Below, in pieces: positions 46,515 through 55,888 of a DNA stretch of 64,000 bases. Within the stretch, counting starts at the first letter, position 1. Each line of letters starts with the position of its first letter. Both the position numbers and the translations under genes were made by a program. Source of the stretch: Rhodococcus coprophilus NBRC 100603 (GTDB lineage Bacteria > Actinomycetota > Actinomycetes > Mycobacteriales > Mycobacteriaceae); contig NZ_BDAM01000005.1 in the NCBI RefSeq assembly GCF_001895045.1, positions 481,154 through 545,153 on the forward strand, written 5' to 3'. The notes beneath the pieces are model-generated. The model worked only from the letters and a program-made list of their open reading frames with translations, was not told the DNA's origin and did not search any database.

Positions 46515-48719
46515 GTGACAGATACGGACCTGATCGCCACATCCGCTCCCGATACCACCGAGTCTGCCGGGGGTTCGGCCGGAGATTCCGCACAGTCTCC
46601 GGTTCGCGCCGGTCGGCGCGGAACCGGCCTGTCGGGCATGGTGCTCGCCGAGTTGCGGACTCTCGCCGCCGAACTCGGTATCAAGGGGACCTCGGGTATG
46701 CGCAAGGGCGATCTCATCGCTGCGATCAAGGAGCGGCAGGGCGCAGGCTCCAAGCCGGCGCCTGTCGCCGCGCAGCCCGCTACCGAGACGCCGGACGAGG
46801 CTTCCGCTCGCCCCGCGCGTGGTCGCCGGACCCGCACCGCGCAGGACGCCGCCGCAGCGCCGTCCGCAGGCAACACGCAGGCCGACGACAAGCCCGCACA
46901 GAGCGCGCCCGCACAGAGCGCGCCGACCGACGCCGCGCCCCTCGCGACCGAGTCGAAGCAGGAACGCACCGCCGAGACCGCGGGAGACTCCGAAGGCGAG
47001 TCCGACGGTCCTCGCCGTGGACGTGGCCGGCGCGGTCGTCGTGGCGGCGACCAGTCGGAGCAGAGCCAGCACGACGGAGGCGCATCGGCATCCGAGGGCA
47101 CCGACCGCGACTCCCAGGAGCGCGGCGAGGCTCATTCTCGTGAGAAGTCCCAGGATCGCTCCGAGGGTGACGGCGGAAACCGACGCGGTGACCGCAACCA
47201 GGGCGATCGCAACCAGGGTGACCGTAACCAGGGTGATCGCAACCAGGGCGATCGCAACCAGGGTGACCGCAACCAGGGTGACCGTAACCAGGGTGACCGT
47301 AACCAGGGTGACCGTAACCAGGGTGACCGTAACCAGGGCGACCGCAACCAGGGTGACCGTAACCAGGGTGACCGTAACCAGGGCGACCGCAACCAGGGCG
47401 ACCGCAACCAGGGCGACGGCAACAACGGCCCGCGCCACGACAATCGCGGGGGAGACGACGAAGAAGGCGGTCGCGGTCGCCGCGGGCGTCGATTCCGGGA
47501 GCGTCGCCGCGGACGTGAGCGCGGCGAGGGCGGCAGCGGTGCCGATCGCGAGCCCGAGATCCGCGAGGACGACGTTCTGCAGCCCGTCGCGGGCATCCTC
47601 GATGTGCTCGACAACTACGCGTTCGTCCGGACCTCCGGTTACCTGGCGGGCCCGAACGACGTGTACGTGTCGATGAACATGGTGCGCAAGAACGGCCTGC
47701 GCCGCGGTGACGCCATCACCGGCGCGGTTCGTGTGCCCCGCGAGGGCGAGCAGGCCGGCAGCCAGCGCCAGAAGTTCAATCCGCTCGTGCGTCTGGACAC
47801 GGTCAACGGTGGAGACGTCGAGGCGGCCAAGCGTCGTCCCGAGTTCAACAAGCTCACGCCGCTGTACCCGAACGAGCGCCTGCGCCTCGAGACGCAGCAG
47901 AACATCCTGACCACCCGCGTCATCGACCTCGTCATGCCCATCGGCAAGGGACAGCGCGCGCTCATCGTCTCGCCTCCCAAGGCCGGCAAGACGACGGTTC
48001 TGCAGGACATCGCGAACGCGATCTCGGTCAACAACCCGGAGTGCTACCTCATGGTGGTGCTGGTCGACGAGCGCCCCGAAGAGGTCACCGACATGCAGCG
48101 TTCGGTGAAGGGCGAGGTCATCTCCTCGACCTTCGACCGTCCGCCGTCAGACCACACCTCGGTTGCCGAACTCGCAATCGAGCGCGCCAAGCGACTCGTG
48201 GAAATGGGACGCGACGTCGTCGTACTGCTCGACTCGATCACCCGCCTCGGCCGCGCGTACAACAACTCGTCGCCGGCGTCGGGACGCATCCTGTCGGGTG
48301 GTGTCGATTCGACGGCGCTCTACCCGCCGAAGCGGTTCCTCGGTGCGGCTCGCAACATCGAGAACGGTGGATCCCTCACCATCATCGCCACGGCGATGGT
48401 GGAGACCGGCTCCACGGGCGACACGGTGATCTTCGAAGAGTTCAAGGGCACGGGTAACGCCGAGCTCAAGCTCGACCGCAAGATCGCCGAGCGTCGCGTG
48501 TTCCCGGCGGTGGATGTCAATCCGTCGGGCACTCGCAAGGACGAACTCCTCATGAGCCCGGACGAGTTCGCGGTCGTGCACAAGTTGCGCCGCGTGCTGT
48601 CCGGCCTGGACTCCCATCAGGCGATCGATGTCCTCATCGACCGGCTGAAGAAGTCCAAGACGAACATCGAGTTCCTCATGACGGTCGCGAAGACCGCTCC
48701 GGGAGCTTTGGAAGACTGA
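46515..48719 (+). CDS. rho: Transcription termination factor Rho
   Basis: A 734-residue Rho, much longer than E. coli Rho (419). Residues about 30-75 are the Rho_N helix ([20 protein letters not shown]). A 230-residue insert of Arg, Asp, Gln and Asn follows, including 15 tandem GDRNQ units at 225-299 and [18 protein letters not shown]. The RNA-binding CSD has [20 protein letters not shown]; the ATPase has [19 protein letters not shown] (Walker A), [19 protein letters not shown] and the Q/R loops in [19 protein letters not shown]. It terminates untranslated transcripts. The start codon is GTG. The low-complexity insert is normal in high-GC actinobacteria, but its repeat array is extreme. Confidence 0.96.
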   Translation: MTDTDLIATSAPDTTESAGGSAGDSAQSPVRAGRRGTGLSGMVLAELRTLAAELGIKGTSGMRKGDLIAAIKERQGAGSKPAPVAAQPATETPDEASARPARGRRTRTAQDAAAAPSAGNTQADDKPAQSAPAQSAPTDAAPLATESKQERTAETAGDSEGESDGPRRGRGRRGRRGGDQSEQSQHDGGASASEGTDRDSQERGEAHSREKSQDRSEGDGGNRRGDRNQGDRNQGDRNQGDRNQGDRNQGDRNQGDRNQGDRNQGDRNQGDRNQGDRNQGDRNQGDRNQGDRNQGDRNQGDGNNGPRHDNRGGDDEEGGRGRRGRRFRERRRGRERGEGGSGADREPEIREDDVLQPVAGILDVLDNYAFVRTSGYLAGPNDVYVSMNMVRKNGLRRGDAITGAVRVPREGEQAGSQRQKFNPLVRLDTVNGGDVEAAKRRPEFNKLTPLYPNERLRLETQQNILTTRVIDLVMPIGKGQRALIVSPPKAGKTTVLQDIANAISVNNPECYLMVVLVDERPEEVTDMQRSVKGEVISSTFDRPPSDHTSVAELAIERAKRLVEMGRDVVVLLDSITRLGRAYNNSSPASGRILSGGVDSTALYPPKRFLGAARNIENGGSLTIIATAMVETGSTGDTVIFEEFKGTGNAELKLDRKIAERRVFPAVDVNPSGTRKDELLMSPDEFAVVHKLRRVLSGLDSHQAIDVLIDRLKKSKTNIEFLMTVAKTAPGALED
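47187..47411 (+). repeat. Fifteen-copy 15-bp tandem repeat coding GDRNQ in rho
   Basis: Fifteen consecutive 15-bp units of the type GG(T/C)GA(C/T)CG(C/T)AACCAG run in frame and encode GDRNQ each time. Most differences are at silent third positions, so the peptide is kept while the DNA drifts. The array ends at a variant unit (GDGNN). Confidence 0.98.
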
Positions 48720-48756
48720 CACCGGTGCCCGGGAATTTTTCCTGGGCTCAGGTGTT

Positions 48757-48765
48757 TGGCATAAT
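48757..48765 (+). promoter_or_regulatory. Extended -10 promoter of rpmE
   Basis: TGGCATAAT (TGn plus CATAAT at 48760-48765) lies about 74 bases before the rpmE ATG. It gives rpmE a start independent of rho. Confidence 0.55.
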
Positions 48766-48838
48766 CGAACGGCTCAGTCCGGCTCCGGTTCACGTCTTCG
48801 ATCCGCGAAGGCGACCCGGCGGCCATGAAAGGGACACC

Positions 48839-49072
48839 ATGAAGGCAGGAATCCACCCCAACTACGTGGCGACGACCGTCGTCTGCGGTTGCGGTAACAC
48901 GTTCGAAACGCGCAGCACCAAGGAGTCGGGACGGATCACCGTCGAAGTTTGCTCCAAGTGCCACCCGTTCTACACCGGCAAGCAGAAGATCCTCGACACC
49001 GGCGGCCGCGTCGCCCGCTTCGAGGCTCGCTACGGCAAGCGTCCTTCCAAGAAGGCCGACGCCGACAGCTAG
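48839..49072 (+). CDS. rpmE: Ribosomal protein L31 (zinc-binding type)
   Basis: A 77-residue ribosomal protein: [20 protein letters not shown], then [20 protein letters not shown] and a basic tail. Four cysteines (two in CGC, two in CSKC) make the zinc ribbon of the C+ form, which can be replaced by a zinc-free paralogue under zinc limitation. ATG at 48839 follows AAAGGGA. It is followed at once by a strong terminator and lies between rho and prfA as in other actinobacteria. Confidence 0.97.
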   Translation: MKAGIHPNYVATTVVCGCGNTFETRSTKESGRITVEVCSKCHPFYTGKQKILDTGGRVARFEARYGKRPSKKADADS

Positions 49073-49080
49073 CTGTCCCG

Positions 49081-49128
49081 CCGACGCCCGGTTCTGTCTC
49101 AGTCACAGGCCGGGCGTCGGCTTTTTTT
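49081..49128 (+). terminator. Intrinsic terminator after rpmE
   Basis: CCGACGCCCGG pairs perfectly with CCGGGCGTCGG across an 18-base loop, followed by seven T residues (49122-49128). It is the clearest intrinsic terminator in the window and starts 8 bases after the rpmE stop. Confidence 0.93.
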
Positions 49129-49192
49129 GATCTACCGATGCTTGCGTGCCCAGCCGGGCGTCCCACAACCTGCCTTTCGAGCTGCACACGGC

Positions 49193-49246
49193 GTCGAAGC
49201 AGCACGCAGTGTCGAAGCAGCACGCAGTGTCGAAGCAGCACGCAGC
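49193..49246 (+). repeat. Triple 18-bp direct repeat upstream of prfA
   Basis: GTCGAAGCAGCACGCAGT occurs three times in a row (49193-49210, 49211-49228, 49229-49246 with the last base changed), and a degraded copy follows near 49264. It lies between the rpmE terminator and the prfA ribosome site. In the prfA frame it would encode VEAARS repeats, but prfA most likely starts downstream at 49301. Confidence 0.95.
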
Positions 49247-49300
49247 ATCCCAAGTACCTCGCAGTATCGAAGCAAACAGCATCACAGAGCGGAGCGACCC

Positions 49301-50380
49301 ATGGCGGGGCAGACCAAGCCGTCGGCCATCGACGACATCCTGGCCGAATACGCGGGTCTGGAACAGCAATTGTCCGACCCGGCGCTGCACAACGATCCGT
49401 CGATCGCGCGCAGGGTGGGGAAGCGATTCGCCGAGCTCGCCCCGGTCATGGCGACGTACACGAAGTTGAAGGCTGCACGAGACGATCTCGAAGCCGCCCG
49501 CGAACTCGCGGCCGACGATTCCGCCTTCGCCGATGAGGTGACCAGCCTCGAAGAGCAGGTGGCCCAGCTCGACCGCACGCTCACCGATCTCCTCGCGCCC
49601 CGCGATCCGCACGACGGGGACGACGTGGTGCTGGAAGTGAAGTCCGGGGAGGGCGGCGAGGAGTCCGCTCTGTTCGCGGCCGATCTCGCGCGCATGTACA
49701 CCCGCAACGCCGAGAACTCAGGCTGGCGTGTGGAAGTCCTCGGAGCGACCTATTCGGACCTCGGCGGCTACAAGGACGTCACGCTGTCCATCAAGTCGAA
49801 GACAGACGTCCGGGACGGCGTGTGGTCGCGGCTGAAATTCGAAGGCGGCGTGCACCGCGTGCAGCGCGTGCCTGTCACCGAATCGCAGGGACGCGTCCAT
49901 ACCTCCGCGGCGGGAGTGTTCGTCTATCCCGAGCCCGACGAGGTGGAAGCGGTACAGATCGACGAGGGCGACCTGCGCATCGACGTGTACCGCTCGTCCG
50001 GCAAGGGTGGTCAGGGCGTCAACACGACCGACTCCGCCGTGCGGATCACCCACCTGCCGACGGGCATCGTCGTGACCTGCCAGAACGAGCGGTCACAGCT
50101 CCAGAACAAGGCCAGGGCCATGCAGGTGCTCGCGGCGCGGTTGCAGGCCGCGGCAGAAGAGGCGGCGGACGCGGAGGCGTCGGCCGATCGCGCGAGCCAG
50201 GTGCGCACCGTCGACCGTTCGGAGCGTATCCGGACCTACAACTACCCCGAGAACCGCATCACCGATCACCGCATCGGCTACAAGGCGCACAACCTCGACG
50301 CCGTGCTCGACGGAGACATGGACGCGCTTCTCGACGCGCTGTCCGCCGCCGACCGTCAGGCCCGGCTCGCAGCCGAATAA
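49301..50380 (+). CDS. prfA: Peptide chain release factor 1
   Basis: A 359-residue RF1. The GGQ loop occurs as [20 protein letters not shown] (peptidyl-tRNA hydrolysis), and [20 protein letters not shown] is the stop-codon recognition part with the PVT version of the tripeptide. The N-terminal helices ([20 protein letters not shown]) and the coiled middle ([15 protein letters not shown]) are usual. It releases peptides at UAA and UAG. ATG at 49301 follows GGAG at 6 bases. An open frame continues upstream through the 18-bp repeats, but this would be an unusual extension. Confidence 0.97.
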   Translation: MAGQTKPSAIDDILAEYAGLEQQLSDPALHNDPSIARRVGKRFAELAPVMATYTKLKAARDDLEAARELAADDSAFADEVTSLEEQVAQLDRTLTDLLAPRDPHDGDDVVLEVKSGEGGEESALFAADLARMYTRNAENSGWRVEVLGATYSDLGGYKDVTLSIKSKTDVRDGVWSRLKFEGGVHRVQRVPVTESQGRVHTSAAGVFVYPEPDEVEAVQIDEGDLRIDVYRSSGKGGQGVNTTDSAVRITHLPTGIVVTCQNERSQLQNKARAMQVLAARLQAAAEEAADAEASADRASQVRTVDRSERIRTYNYPENRITDHRIGYKAHNLDAVLDGDMDALLDALSAADRQARLAAE

Positions 50381-50430
50381 GCTCACCCACATCACGCGCC
50401 CGGCCGGTGTGCGTGACTTGCCGCACCGCT

Positions 50431-50461
50431 GGTCCCCTATGCGAAGTATGCGTAGGGGACC
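50431..50461 (+). terminator. Hairpin between prfA and prmC
   Basis: GGTCCCCTA pairs with TAGGGGACC across a 13-base loop in the 123-base gap between prfA and prmC. It has no T-run, so attenuation or processing is as likely as termination; prmC and prfA are usually cotranscribed. Confidence 0.5.
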
Positions 50462-50503
50462 TCGTGGCATCGGGGCGGCTGTGCGCATGGCACGCTGTAC
50501 GGC

Positions 50504-51424
50504 GTGAGTCGTCAACCCCTGCGCCTGGCCATCATCGAAGCAGCGTCGGTGCTCGAGGAAGCAGGTGTCGCGAGCCCTCGTGTCGACGCCGAGTTGCTTG
50601 CCGCGCATCTTCTCGGAGTAGAGCGGGGCAGGCTCGGGCTCGTGCCTCTGGTCGATACGGCCATGATCGACGCCTACCGGGCGATGGTGGACCAGCGCGC
50701 CAAGCGTATTCCCCTCCAGTACATCCTCGGCACGTCCCCGATGGGCGAGATCGATCTCGCCGTCGGGCCCGGCGTGTTCGTACCGCGACCCGAGACGGAA
50801 CTGCTTCTCGGCTGGGCGCTGGCGTTCCTGGAACGGCACGGGCGCCGCAATCCCGTCGTTCTCGATCTGTGCACGGGGTCCGGCGCGCTCGCGCTCGCAA
50901 TCGCGCACGCCCGGCCGGATGCTGTCGTGCATGCGGTGGAACTCGAACCGCGGGCGCTCGCATGGGCGCGGCAGAACGCCGAGACCCGGGCGAACGACGG
51001 CGACACGCCGATCATCCTCCATCAGGGTGACGTGACAGACCGCACGCTGCTCGCCGCACTCGAGGGTGCTGTCGACATGGTGGTCTCAAACCCTCCGTAC
51101 ATCCCCGAGGGCACCCCGCTCGAACCCGAAGTGGCCGACCACGACCCGCACTCCGCATTGTTCGGAGGCCCCGACGGCCTGTCCGTCATCAAGCCGATGG
51201 TCTCGAACATCGCGCGCTGGTTGAGGATCGGGGGAGCGGCTGCGGTGGAACACGACGACACCAACGGCGCGCTCGTTGCCGAGCTGTTCGCGCAACGCCG
51301 CGTATTCGGCGATGTCGTCGAGCATTACGACCTCGCGGGTAAGCCCCGATTCGTCGTCGCCCACCGGGTGCCGACCGACGTCGAAGCCAGTCGTGCGGCG
51401 GTCCGAACCTCTGCGAGTGGCTAG
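50504..51424 (+). CDS. prmC: Release factor glutamine methyltransferase
   Basis: A 306-residue class I SAM methyltransferase. The SAM site has VVLDLCTGSGALALAIAHA and VHAVELEPRALAWARQN; the catalytic NPPY motif occurs in MVVSNPPYIPEGTPLEPEVA. The N-terminal helical domain (ASVLEEAGVASPRVDAELLA) is also typical. It methylates the Gln of the GGQ motif of RF1 and RF2, which fits its position beside prfA. GTG at 50504 is the start. There is one more Gly/Ser tail than in mycobacteria. Confidence 0.95.
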   Translation: MSRQPLRLAIIEAASVLEEAGVASPRVDAELLAAHLLGVERGRLGLVPLVDTAMIDAYRAMVDQRAKRIPLQYILGTSPMGEIDLAVGPGVFVPRPETELLLGWALAFLERHGRRNPVVLDLCTGSGALALAIAHARPDAVVHAVELEPRALAWARQNAETRANDGDTPIILHQGDVTDRTLLAALEGAVDMVVSNPPYIPEGTPLEPEVADHDPHSALFGGPDGLSVIKPMVSNIARWLRIGGAAAVEHDDTNGALVAELFAQRRVFGDVVEHYDLAGKPRFVVAHRVPTDVEASRAAVRTSASG

Positions 51425-51479
51425 CCCGGTCTCCGAGCCCCACGACGGAATACTCGAGCGCTAGTGGAAGGATGGGTTC

Positions 51480-52142
51480 GTGAGCACCGTGTACGACTGC
51501 AACAAACCCGACTCGCGCGCCGCCGGATTGAACGCGGCACGTGGAGCACTCAGGGCCGGACGCCTCGTCGTCGTGCCCACCGACACGGTGTACGGCCTCG
51601 CCGCCGACGCATTCGACAGTTCTGCTGTGTCCGCCCTGCTGAAGGCGAAGGGACGCGGCCGCGACATGCCGGTGCCAGTCCTCGTGGGGTCGTGGACCAC
51701 GATCGACGGTCTCGTCAGCTCCGTGCGCCCCGAAGCGCGTGAACTCATCCGGGCCTTCTGGCCGGGCGGACTGAGCCTTGTGGTCCACCAGGCCCCGTCG
51801 CTCGCGTGGGATCTCGGCGACACCCGCGGAACGGTGATGGTGCGCATGCCGCTGCATCCGGTGATCCTCGAGTTGCTGCGTGAGGTGGGACCGCTCGCGG
51901 TCTCGAGTGCGAACATCTCGGGGCGGGCCCCCGCCACGAACGCAGCCGAAGCGCGCGAACAGCTAGGGGAGTCCGTGGGGGTCTACCTCGACGGTGGACC
52001 GGCCGACTTCGGCGTGGCGTCGACGATCGTCGATCTCACCGGTGATCGCCCCCGGATCCTGCGCGAAGGCGCGGTGTCGGCAGAGGCCGTGGCCGAGGTT
52101 CTCGGCGACGATCCCGAACGCCTGCGTTCCGGCGGGGAGTAG
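51480..52142 (+). CDS. Threonylcarbamoyl-AMP synthase (Sua5/YciO/YrdC family)
   Basis: A 220-residue protein. Blocks are AGRLVVVPTDTVYGLAADAF and FWPGGLSLVVHQ, then GTVMVRMPLHPVILELLREV and GPLAVSSANISGRAPA, the standard Sua5/YrdC set. It makes threonylcarbamoyl-AMP from threonine, bicarbonate and ATP, the first step of t6A37 modification of ANN-decoding tRNAs. GTG at 51480 is the start. It matches M. tuberculosis Rv1301 in position, between prmC and the GlcNAc-phosphate transferase gene. Confidence 0.94.
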   Translation: MSTVYDCNKPDSRAAGLNAARGALRAGRLVVVPTDTVYGLAADAFDSSAVSALLKAKGRGRDMPVPVLVGSWTTIDGLVSSVRPEARELIRAFWPGGLSLVVHQAPSLAWDLGDTRGTVMVRMPLHPVILELLREVGPLAVSSANISGRAPATNAAEAREQLGESVGVYLDGGPADFGVASTIVDLTGDRPRILREGAVSAEAVAEVLGDDPERLRSGGE

Positions 52143-52161
52143 CGGCGGGGGAACGGAGCAC

Positions 52162-53367
52162 GTGACTTCAGCCGACACAGCGGTCGAACTGCTCGCGCAG
52201 GCGGGCAGCGGCGCAGGCGTTCCCATCCGGGAACTGCTTCTGGTACTTCTCACCTCTGCTGTGGTGACGTTCCTCGTCACCGGAGTGGTTCGCATCCTCG
52301 CGCTGAAGTTCGGGGCCGTGGCCGTTCCCCGCGACCGCGACGTGCACGTCACGCCGACGCCGCGTCTGGGCGGGGTCGGAATGTACATCGGCCTCGTGGC
52401 GGGCATCGTCTTCGCGCAGCATCTGCCGGCGTTGACCAGGGGATTCGAGTACACCACCGAAATGGGTGCCGCGCTGGTCGCGGCGTCGATCATCGTGCTC
52501 GTCGGCATCATCGACGACCGGTGGGGCCTCGATGCCCTCACCAAGTTCGTCGGGCAGGTGACCGCTGCGGGGGTGCTCGTGGTGATGGGCGTGAGCTGGA
52601 TCGTGATCTACGACCCGTTCAGCGGTTCCACCCTCGTGCTCGACCAGTTGCAGGGCGGGCTCATCACAGTCGCCGTCGCCGCCGTCATGATCAACGCGAT
52701 GAACTTCGTCGACGGACTCGACGGTCTCGCCGCCGGACTCGGCCTCATCGCGGCAGTCGCGATCTGTGTCTTCTCCGTGGGGCTGCTCCTCGATCAGGGC
52801 GGTGACGTCTCGGCGTATCCACCGGCACTGATCGCGGCGGCACTCGCGGGTGCATGTCTCGGTTTCCTGCCGTACAACTTCCAGCCCGCGAAGATCTTCA
52901 TGGGCGACTCCGGGTCGATGCTGATCGGCCTGATGCTCGCGGCCATCTCGACCAGCGCTTCCGGCCGGATTCCGCTCAGTGCCTACGGTTCCCGGGATCT
53001 GCTCGGCCTCCTTTCGCCGCTCATCCTGATCGGCGCGGTCATGTTTATCCCGATCCTCGACCTCCTGCTCGCGATCGTGCGACGCACGCGCGCCGGCGTG
53101 AGCCCGTTCAGCCCCGACAAGATGCACCTGCATCATCGGCTGCTGCAGATCGGGCACTCGCACCGGCGCGTGGTGCTGCTCCTGTACTTGTGGGTGGGCG
53201 TTCTCGCGTTCGGGGCGGTGGGATCTTCGCTCCTCGACCGCAGAGTGGTCGTCATCATGACGGCGGCCGGTCTGCTGTTCGCGCTCGTTGTGACCGCGGT
53301 CCCGTCCCTGCGACCTCACGACGGGGACGGGGATGCGCCACCGAAGCGCTTCCGGCGGGTCCGTTAG
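52162..53367 (+). CDS. wecA: UDP-GlcNAc:decaprenyl-phosphate GlcNAc-1-phosphate transferase (WecA/Rfe-like)
   Basis: A 401-residue membrane enzyme of the MraY/WecA family with about eleven helices. Active-site loops are RDRDVHVTPTPRLGGVGMY, MNFVDGLDGLAAGLG (the NxxN/DG-D-G metal site), FMGDSGSMLIGLML and PDKMHLHHRLLQIGHSH (the HLHH loop). In mycobacteria the homologue (Rv1302) starts the linker between arabinogalactan and peptidoglycan by forming decaprenyl-P-P-GlcNAc. GTG at 52162 follows GGAG. It lies 19 bases after the sua5 gene and 11 bases before the AtpI-like gene. Confidence 0.94.
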   Translation: MTSADTAVELLAQAGSGAGVPIRELLLVLLTSAVVTFLVTGVVRILALKFGAVAVPRDRDVHVTPTPRLGGVGMYIGLVAGIVFAQHLPALTRGFEYTTEMGAALVAASIIVLVGIIDDRWGLDALTKFVGQVTAAGVLVVMGVSWIVIYDPFSGSTLVLDQLQGGLITVAVAAVMINAMNFVDGLDGLAAGLGLIAAVAICVFSVGLLLDQGGDVSAYPPALIAAALAGACLGFLPYNFQPAKIFMGDSGSMLIGLMLAAISTSASGRIPLSAYGSRDLLGLLSPLILIGAVMFIPILDLLLAIVRRTRAGVSPFSPDKMHLHHRLLQIGHSHRRVVLLLYLWVGVLAFGAVGSSLLDRRVVVIMTAAGLLFALVVTAVPSLRPHDGDGDAPPKRFRRVR

Positions 53368-53378
53368 GCTCGAATACT

Positions 53379-53861
53379 GTGACCTCCCCAGATCTCCCTG
53401 AACCCGAACGCTCCCTGCCGTCTCTGCCCGACCCGTCGGCACCCATGCGCGCGGCCGTCCGTTACGGCGCCCTGGGGTTGCTCGCGCTGGCCGTCGGTGC
53501 GTCGATCGTGTCCCTGCTCCTCGCGGGAACGCCCGGACTGTGGGGTGCGCTGATCGGCGCGGCAGTCGGTGGCGGCTTCATCCTCTTCACCGCACTCGGT
53601 GTCCTGCTGACGGCGAAGATGCCGGCGACGACGGCGGGTGCGGTCCTGCTCGGCACCTGGCTTCTCAAGCTCGTCCTCGCCATCGTTGTGATGGCGTCGC
53701 TCGAGCCGCTGGACTTCTACAACCGTTACGCCCTCGTCGTGACGATCGTGCTCGCGCTGGTCATCGTGCTCGGTGCGGAAACGTATGGCGTGCTGTCCCA
53801 GCGCGCTCTCTATGTCGATCCGAAGCCCTCGGCCGACGCAGCGAACGACGATGGCCAGTAG
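53379..53861 (+). CDS. AtpI-like membrane protein at the head of the ATP synthase genes
   Basis: A 160-residue protein with four hydrophobic helices (about residues 30-52, 55-77, 85-106 and 115-135, for example YGALGLLALAVGASIVSLLL). It takes the place of M. tuberculosis Rv1303, a conserved protein before atpB, and corresponds to the subunit i (AtpI) that helps assemble the c-ring, though sequence similarity to E. coli AtpI is weak. The hydrophilic N-terminus (PEPERSLPSLPDPSAP) and C-terminus face the cytoplasm. GTG at 53379 is the start. The next gene begins 312 bases later. Confidence 0.8.
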   Translation: MTSPDLPEPERSLPSLPDPSAPMRAAVRYGALGLLALAVGASIVSLLLAGTPGLWGALIGAAVGGGFILFTALGVLLTAKMPATTAGAVLLGTWLLKLVLAIVVMASLEPLDFYNRYALVVTIVLALVIVLGAETYGVLSQRALYVDPKPSADAANDDGQ

Positions 53862-53875
53862 ATCCATGTGTCGAT

Positions 53876-53887
53876 TACCCGCGGGTA
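53876..53887. promoter_or_regulatory. 12-bp perfect palindrome before atpB
   Basis: TACCCGCGGGTA lies just after the AtpI-like gene, in the 311-base gap before atpB. The gap (53862-54172) contains no gene and probably the promoter of the ATP synthase operon; GTTGG-tagtgttgct-CCAAC further on is a weaker dyad. No clear -35/-10 pair can be picked. Confidence 0.35.
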
Positions 53888-54172
53888 GGGTACCCAGCTA
53901 CGCACTGTCGTAGAGCAGTTGGTAGTGTTGCTCCCAACGAAGGTGACACTGCATGCGCGGGCGGAGGTTCGGTACGCAGTTGTGACTTCATAGGCGGTCG
54001 TGTTCAATGACCGCCGAGTCGACGAGAGTCGCCGACACCGGCAGGACGCGGGACCGCTACGGCGGTTCGGAACACTGGCGAATACGCGAGCCGACCTGGT
54101 CGACTTGTTGGATCGTCAATGTCCGATCGAACCGCAGACGGCAATGCCTGCGGCCGACTACGGGAGAGAGCG

Positions 54173-54967
54173 CTGAGCGTCACCACCTTGGCAGCCGGAG
54201 AATTCCACGCGCCGTCACTTGCTGATTTTTTCCCACCGCCAATCCTCTTCGAGGGCACCCCCTTCGAGATGGATCGACTGATGCTTATCCGCGTCGTCGT
54301 CGCACTGCTCGTCGCGGTCTTCTTCTTCTTCGCTATGCGGAGTCCGAAGATCGTGCCGCGAGGCGTGCAGAACGTCGCCGAGATCATGCTCGACTTTGTT
54401 CGCATCCACATTGCCGAGGACATCCTCGGCAAAGAGCAGGGGCGCCGGTTCCTGCCGGTGATCGTCACCATCTTCTTCTTGGTGGTCGGGCTCAACCTGA
54501 CCTCGATCATCCCCTTCCTCAACATCTCGTCGAACGCGCGAATCGGCATGCCGATCGTCCTTGCCGCGCTTGCCTACATCGTCTTCAACTACGTGGGCAT
54601 CAAGAAGTACGGATTCTTCCGTTACGTCAAGAGCAGCATCGTCATTCCGAACCTGCCGCCGGCCCTTCACCTTCTGGTGATCCCGATCGAGTTCGTCTCG
54701 ACCTTCCTGCTGCGGCCGTTCACCCTCACCATCCGTCTCATGGCGAACATGCTGGCCGGACACATCATGCTGGTGCTGTTCTTCAGCGCCACGCAGTTCT
54801 TCTTCTTCGATTCCGACGGCATCATGAGGTTCTTCGGCATCGGTTCGCTGATCGGCGGAGTCGCGTTCACCTTCTTCGAGCTTCTGGTGATCGTCCTGCA
54901 GGCCTACATTTTCGCGCTGCTCACAGCGGTGTACATCGATCTGGCGCTGCACGCCGAAGAGCATTAG
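54173..54967 (+). CDS. atpB: ATP synthase F0 subunit a
   Basis: A membrane subunit of about 264 residues with five or six helices. The key Arg is in PFTLTIRLMANMLAGHIML (the conserved R-L-x-x-N), which acts with the c-ring Glu in proton transfer; FFELLVIVLQAYIFALLTAVYI is the last helix. The N-terminus SVTTLAAGEFHAPSLADFF is expected in rhodococcal AtpB. The start is uncertain: CTG at 54173 follows GGGAGAGAG closely and gives this N-terminus; ATG at 54119 or TTG at 54188 are alternatives. It is the first of the eight F0F1 genes here. Confidence 0.93.
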   Translation: MSVTTLAAGEFHAPSLADFFPPPILFEGTPFEMDRLMLIRVVVALLVAVFFFFAMRSPKIVPRGVQNVAEIMLDFVRIHIAEDILGKEQGRRFLPVIVTIFFLVVGLNLTSIIPFLNISSNARIGMPIVLAALAYIVFNYVGIKKYGFFRYVKSSIVIPNLPPALHLLVIPIEFVSTFLLRPFTLTIRLMANMLAGHIMLVLFFSATQFFFFDSDGIMRFFGIGSLIGGVAFTFFELLVIVLQAYIFALLTAVYIDLALHAEEH

Positions 54968-55008
54968 CTCCCCGAACTGCACGACCTACATCTCTACACA
55001 CAGACTGA

Positions 55009-55311
<303 letters not shown>

Positions 55312-55324
55312 TTCGACGACAACC

Positions 55325-55888
55325 ATGGCTGACAGCATCCTGATTCTCGCGGCAGCGGAGGGGGAGACTCCAAACCCCCTGCTGCCCGCGACATACGACA
55401 TCGTTTGGTCGCTCGTCGCCCTGATCATCGTCGGAATCGTCTTCTGGAAGTTCGTTCTTCCGATGTTCCAGAAGGTTCTCGACGAGCGTTCGGAGCTGAT
55501 CGAAGGCGGCATCAAGAAGGCAGAGGAAGCTCAGGCGGAGGCTGCGGCCGCGCTCGAGCAGTATCGTGCCCAGCTCGCCGAAGCCCGTACCGAGGCGGCG
55601 CAGATCCGTGAAGAGGCCCGTACGCAGGGCCAGCAGATCATCGCCGACATGAAGGCACAGGCCCAGGAGGAGAGCGACCGCATCGTCGCTGCCGGACACA
55701 ACCAGCTGCAGGCCCAGCGCCAGCAGATCGTGGCCGAACTGCGCACCGATCTCGGACGTAGCTCGGTGGATCTCGCCGAGAAGATCATCGGCGAGGCACT
55801 TGCCGACGATGTGAAGCGTGCCGGCTCGATCGATCGATTCCTCGACGAACTCGACTCCCTCAGCGCTGACTCTGCATCCGGAAAGTGA
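55325..55888 (+). CDS. atpF: ATP synthase F0 subunit b
   Basis: A 187-residue subunit with one N-terminal membrane helix (residues about 22-42, [20 protein letters not shown]), followed by a long charged coiled coil ([20 protein letters not shown] and onward) that forms the peripheral stalk. The C-terminal [17 protein letters not shown] is usual. In M. tuberculosis subunit b occurs as two genes, one fused with delta; here b and delta are separate. The stop overlaps the GTG of atpH by 4 bases. Confidence 0.96.
   Translation: MADSILILAAAEGETPNPLLPATYDIVWSLVALIIVGIVFWKFVLPMFQKVLDERSELIEGGIKKAEEAQAEAAAALEQYRAQLAEARTEAAQIREEARTQGQQIIADMKAQAQEESDRIVAAGHNQLQAQRQQIVAELRTDLGRSSVDLAEKIIGEALADDVKRAGSIDRFLDELDSLSADSASGK

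Noticed and set aside
47187..47411. CRISPR-like periodic array
   Set aside because: Units are contiguous 15-mers without spacers and code in frame for GDRNQ.
46416..47438. Minus-strand frame with VALVTVTLV repeats
   Set aside because: It is the antisense reading of the GDRNQ repeat array in rho.
49193..49246. CRISPR or integration-host repeat
   Set aside because: Only three contiguous 18-bp copies, no spacers, and no cas genes in the window.
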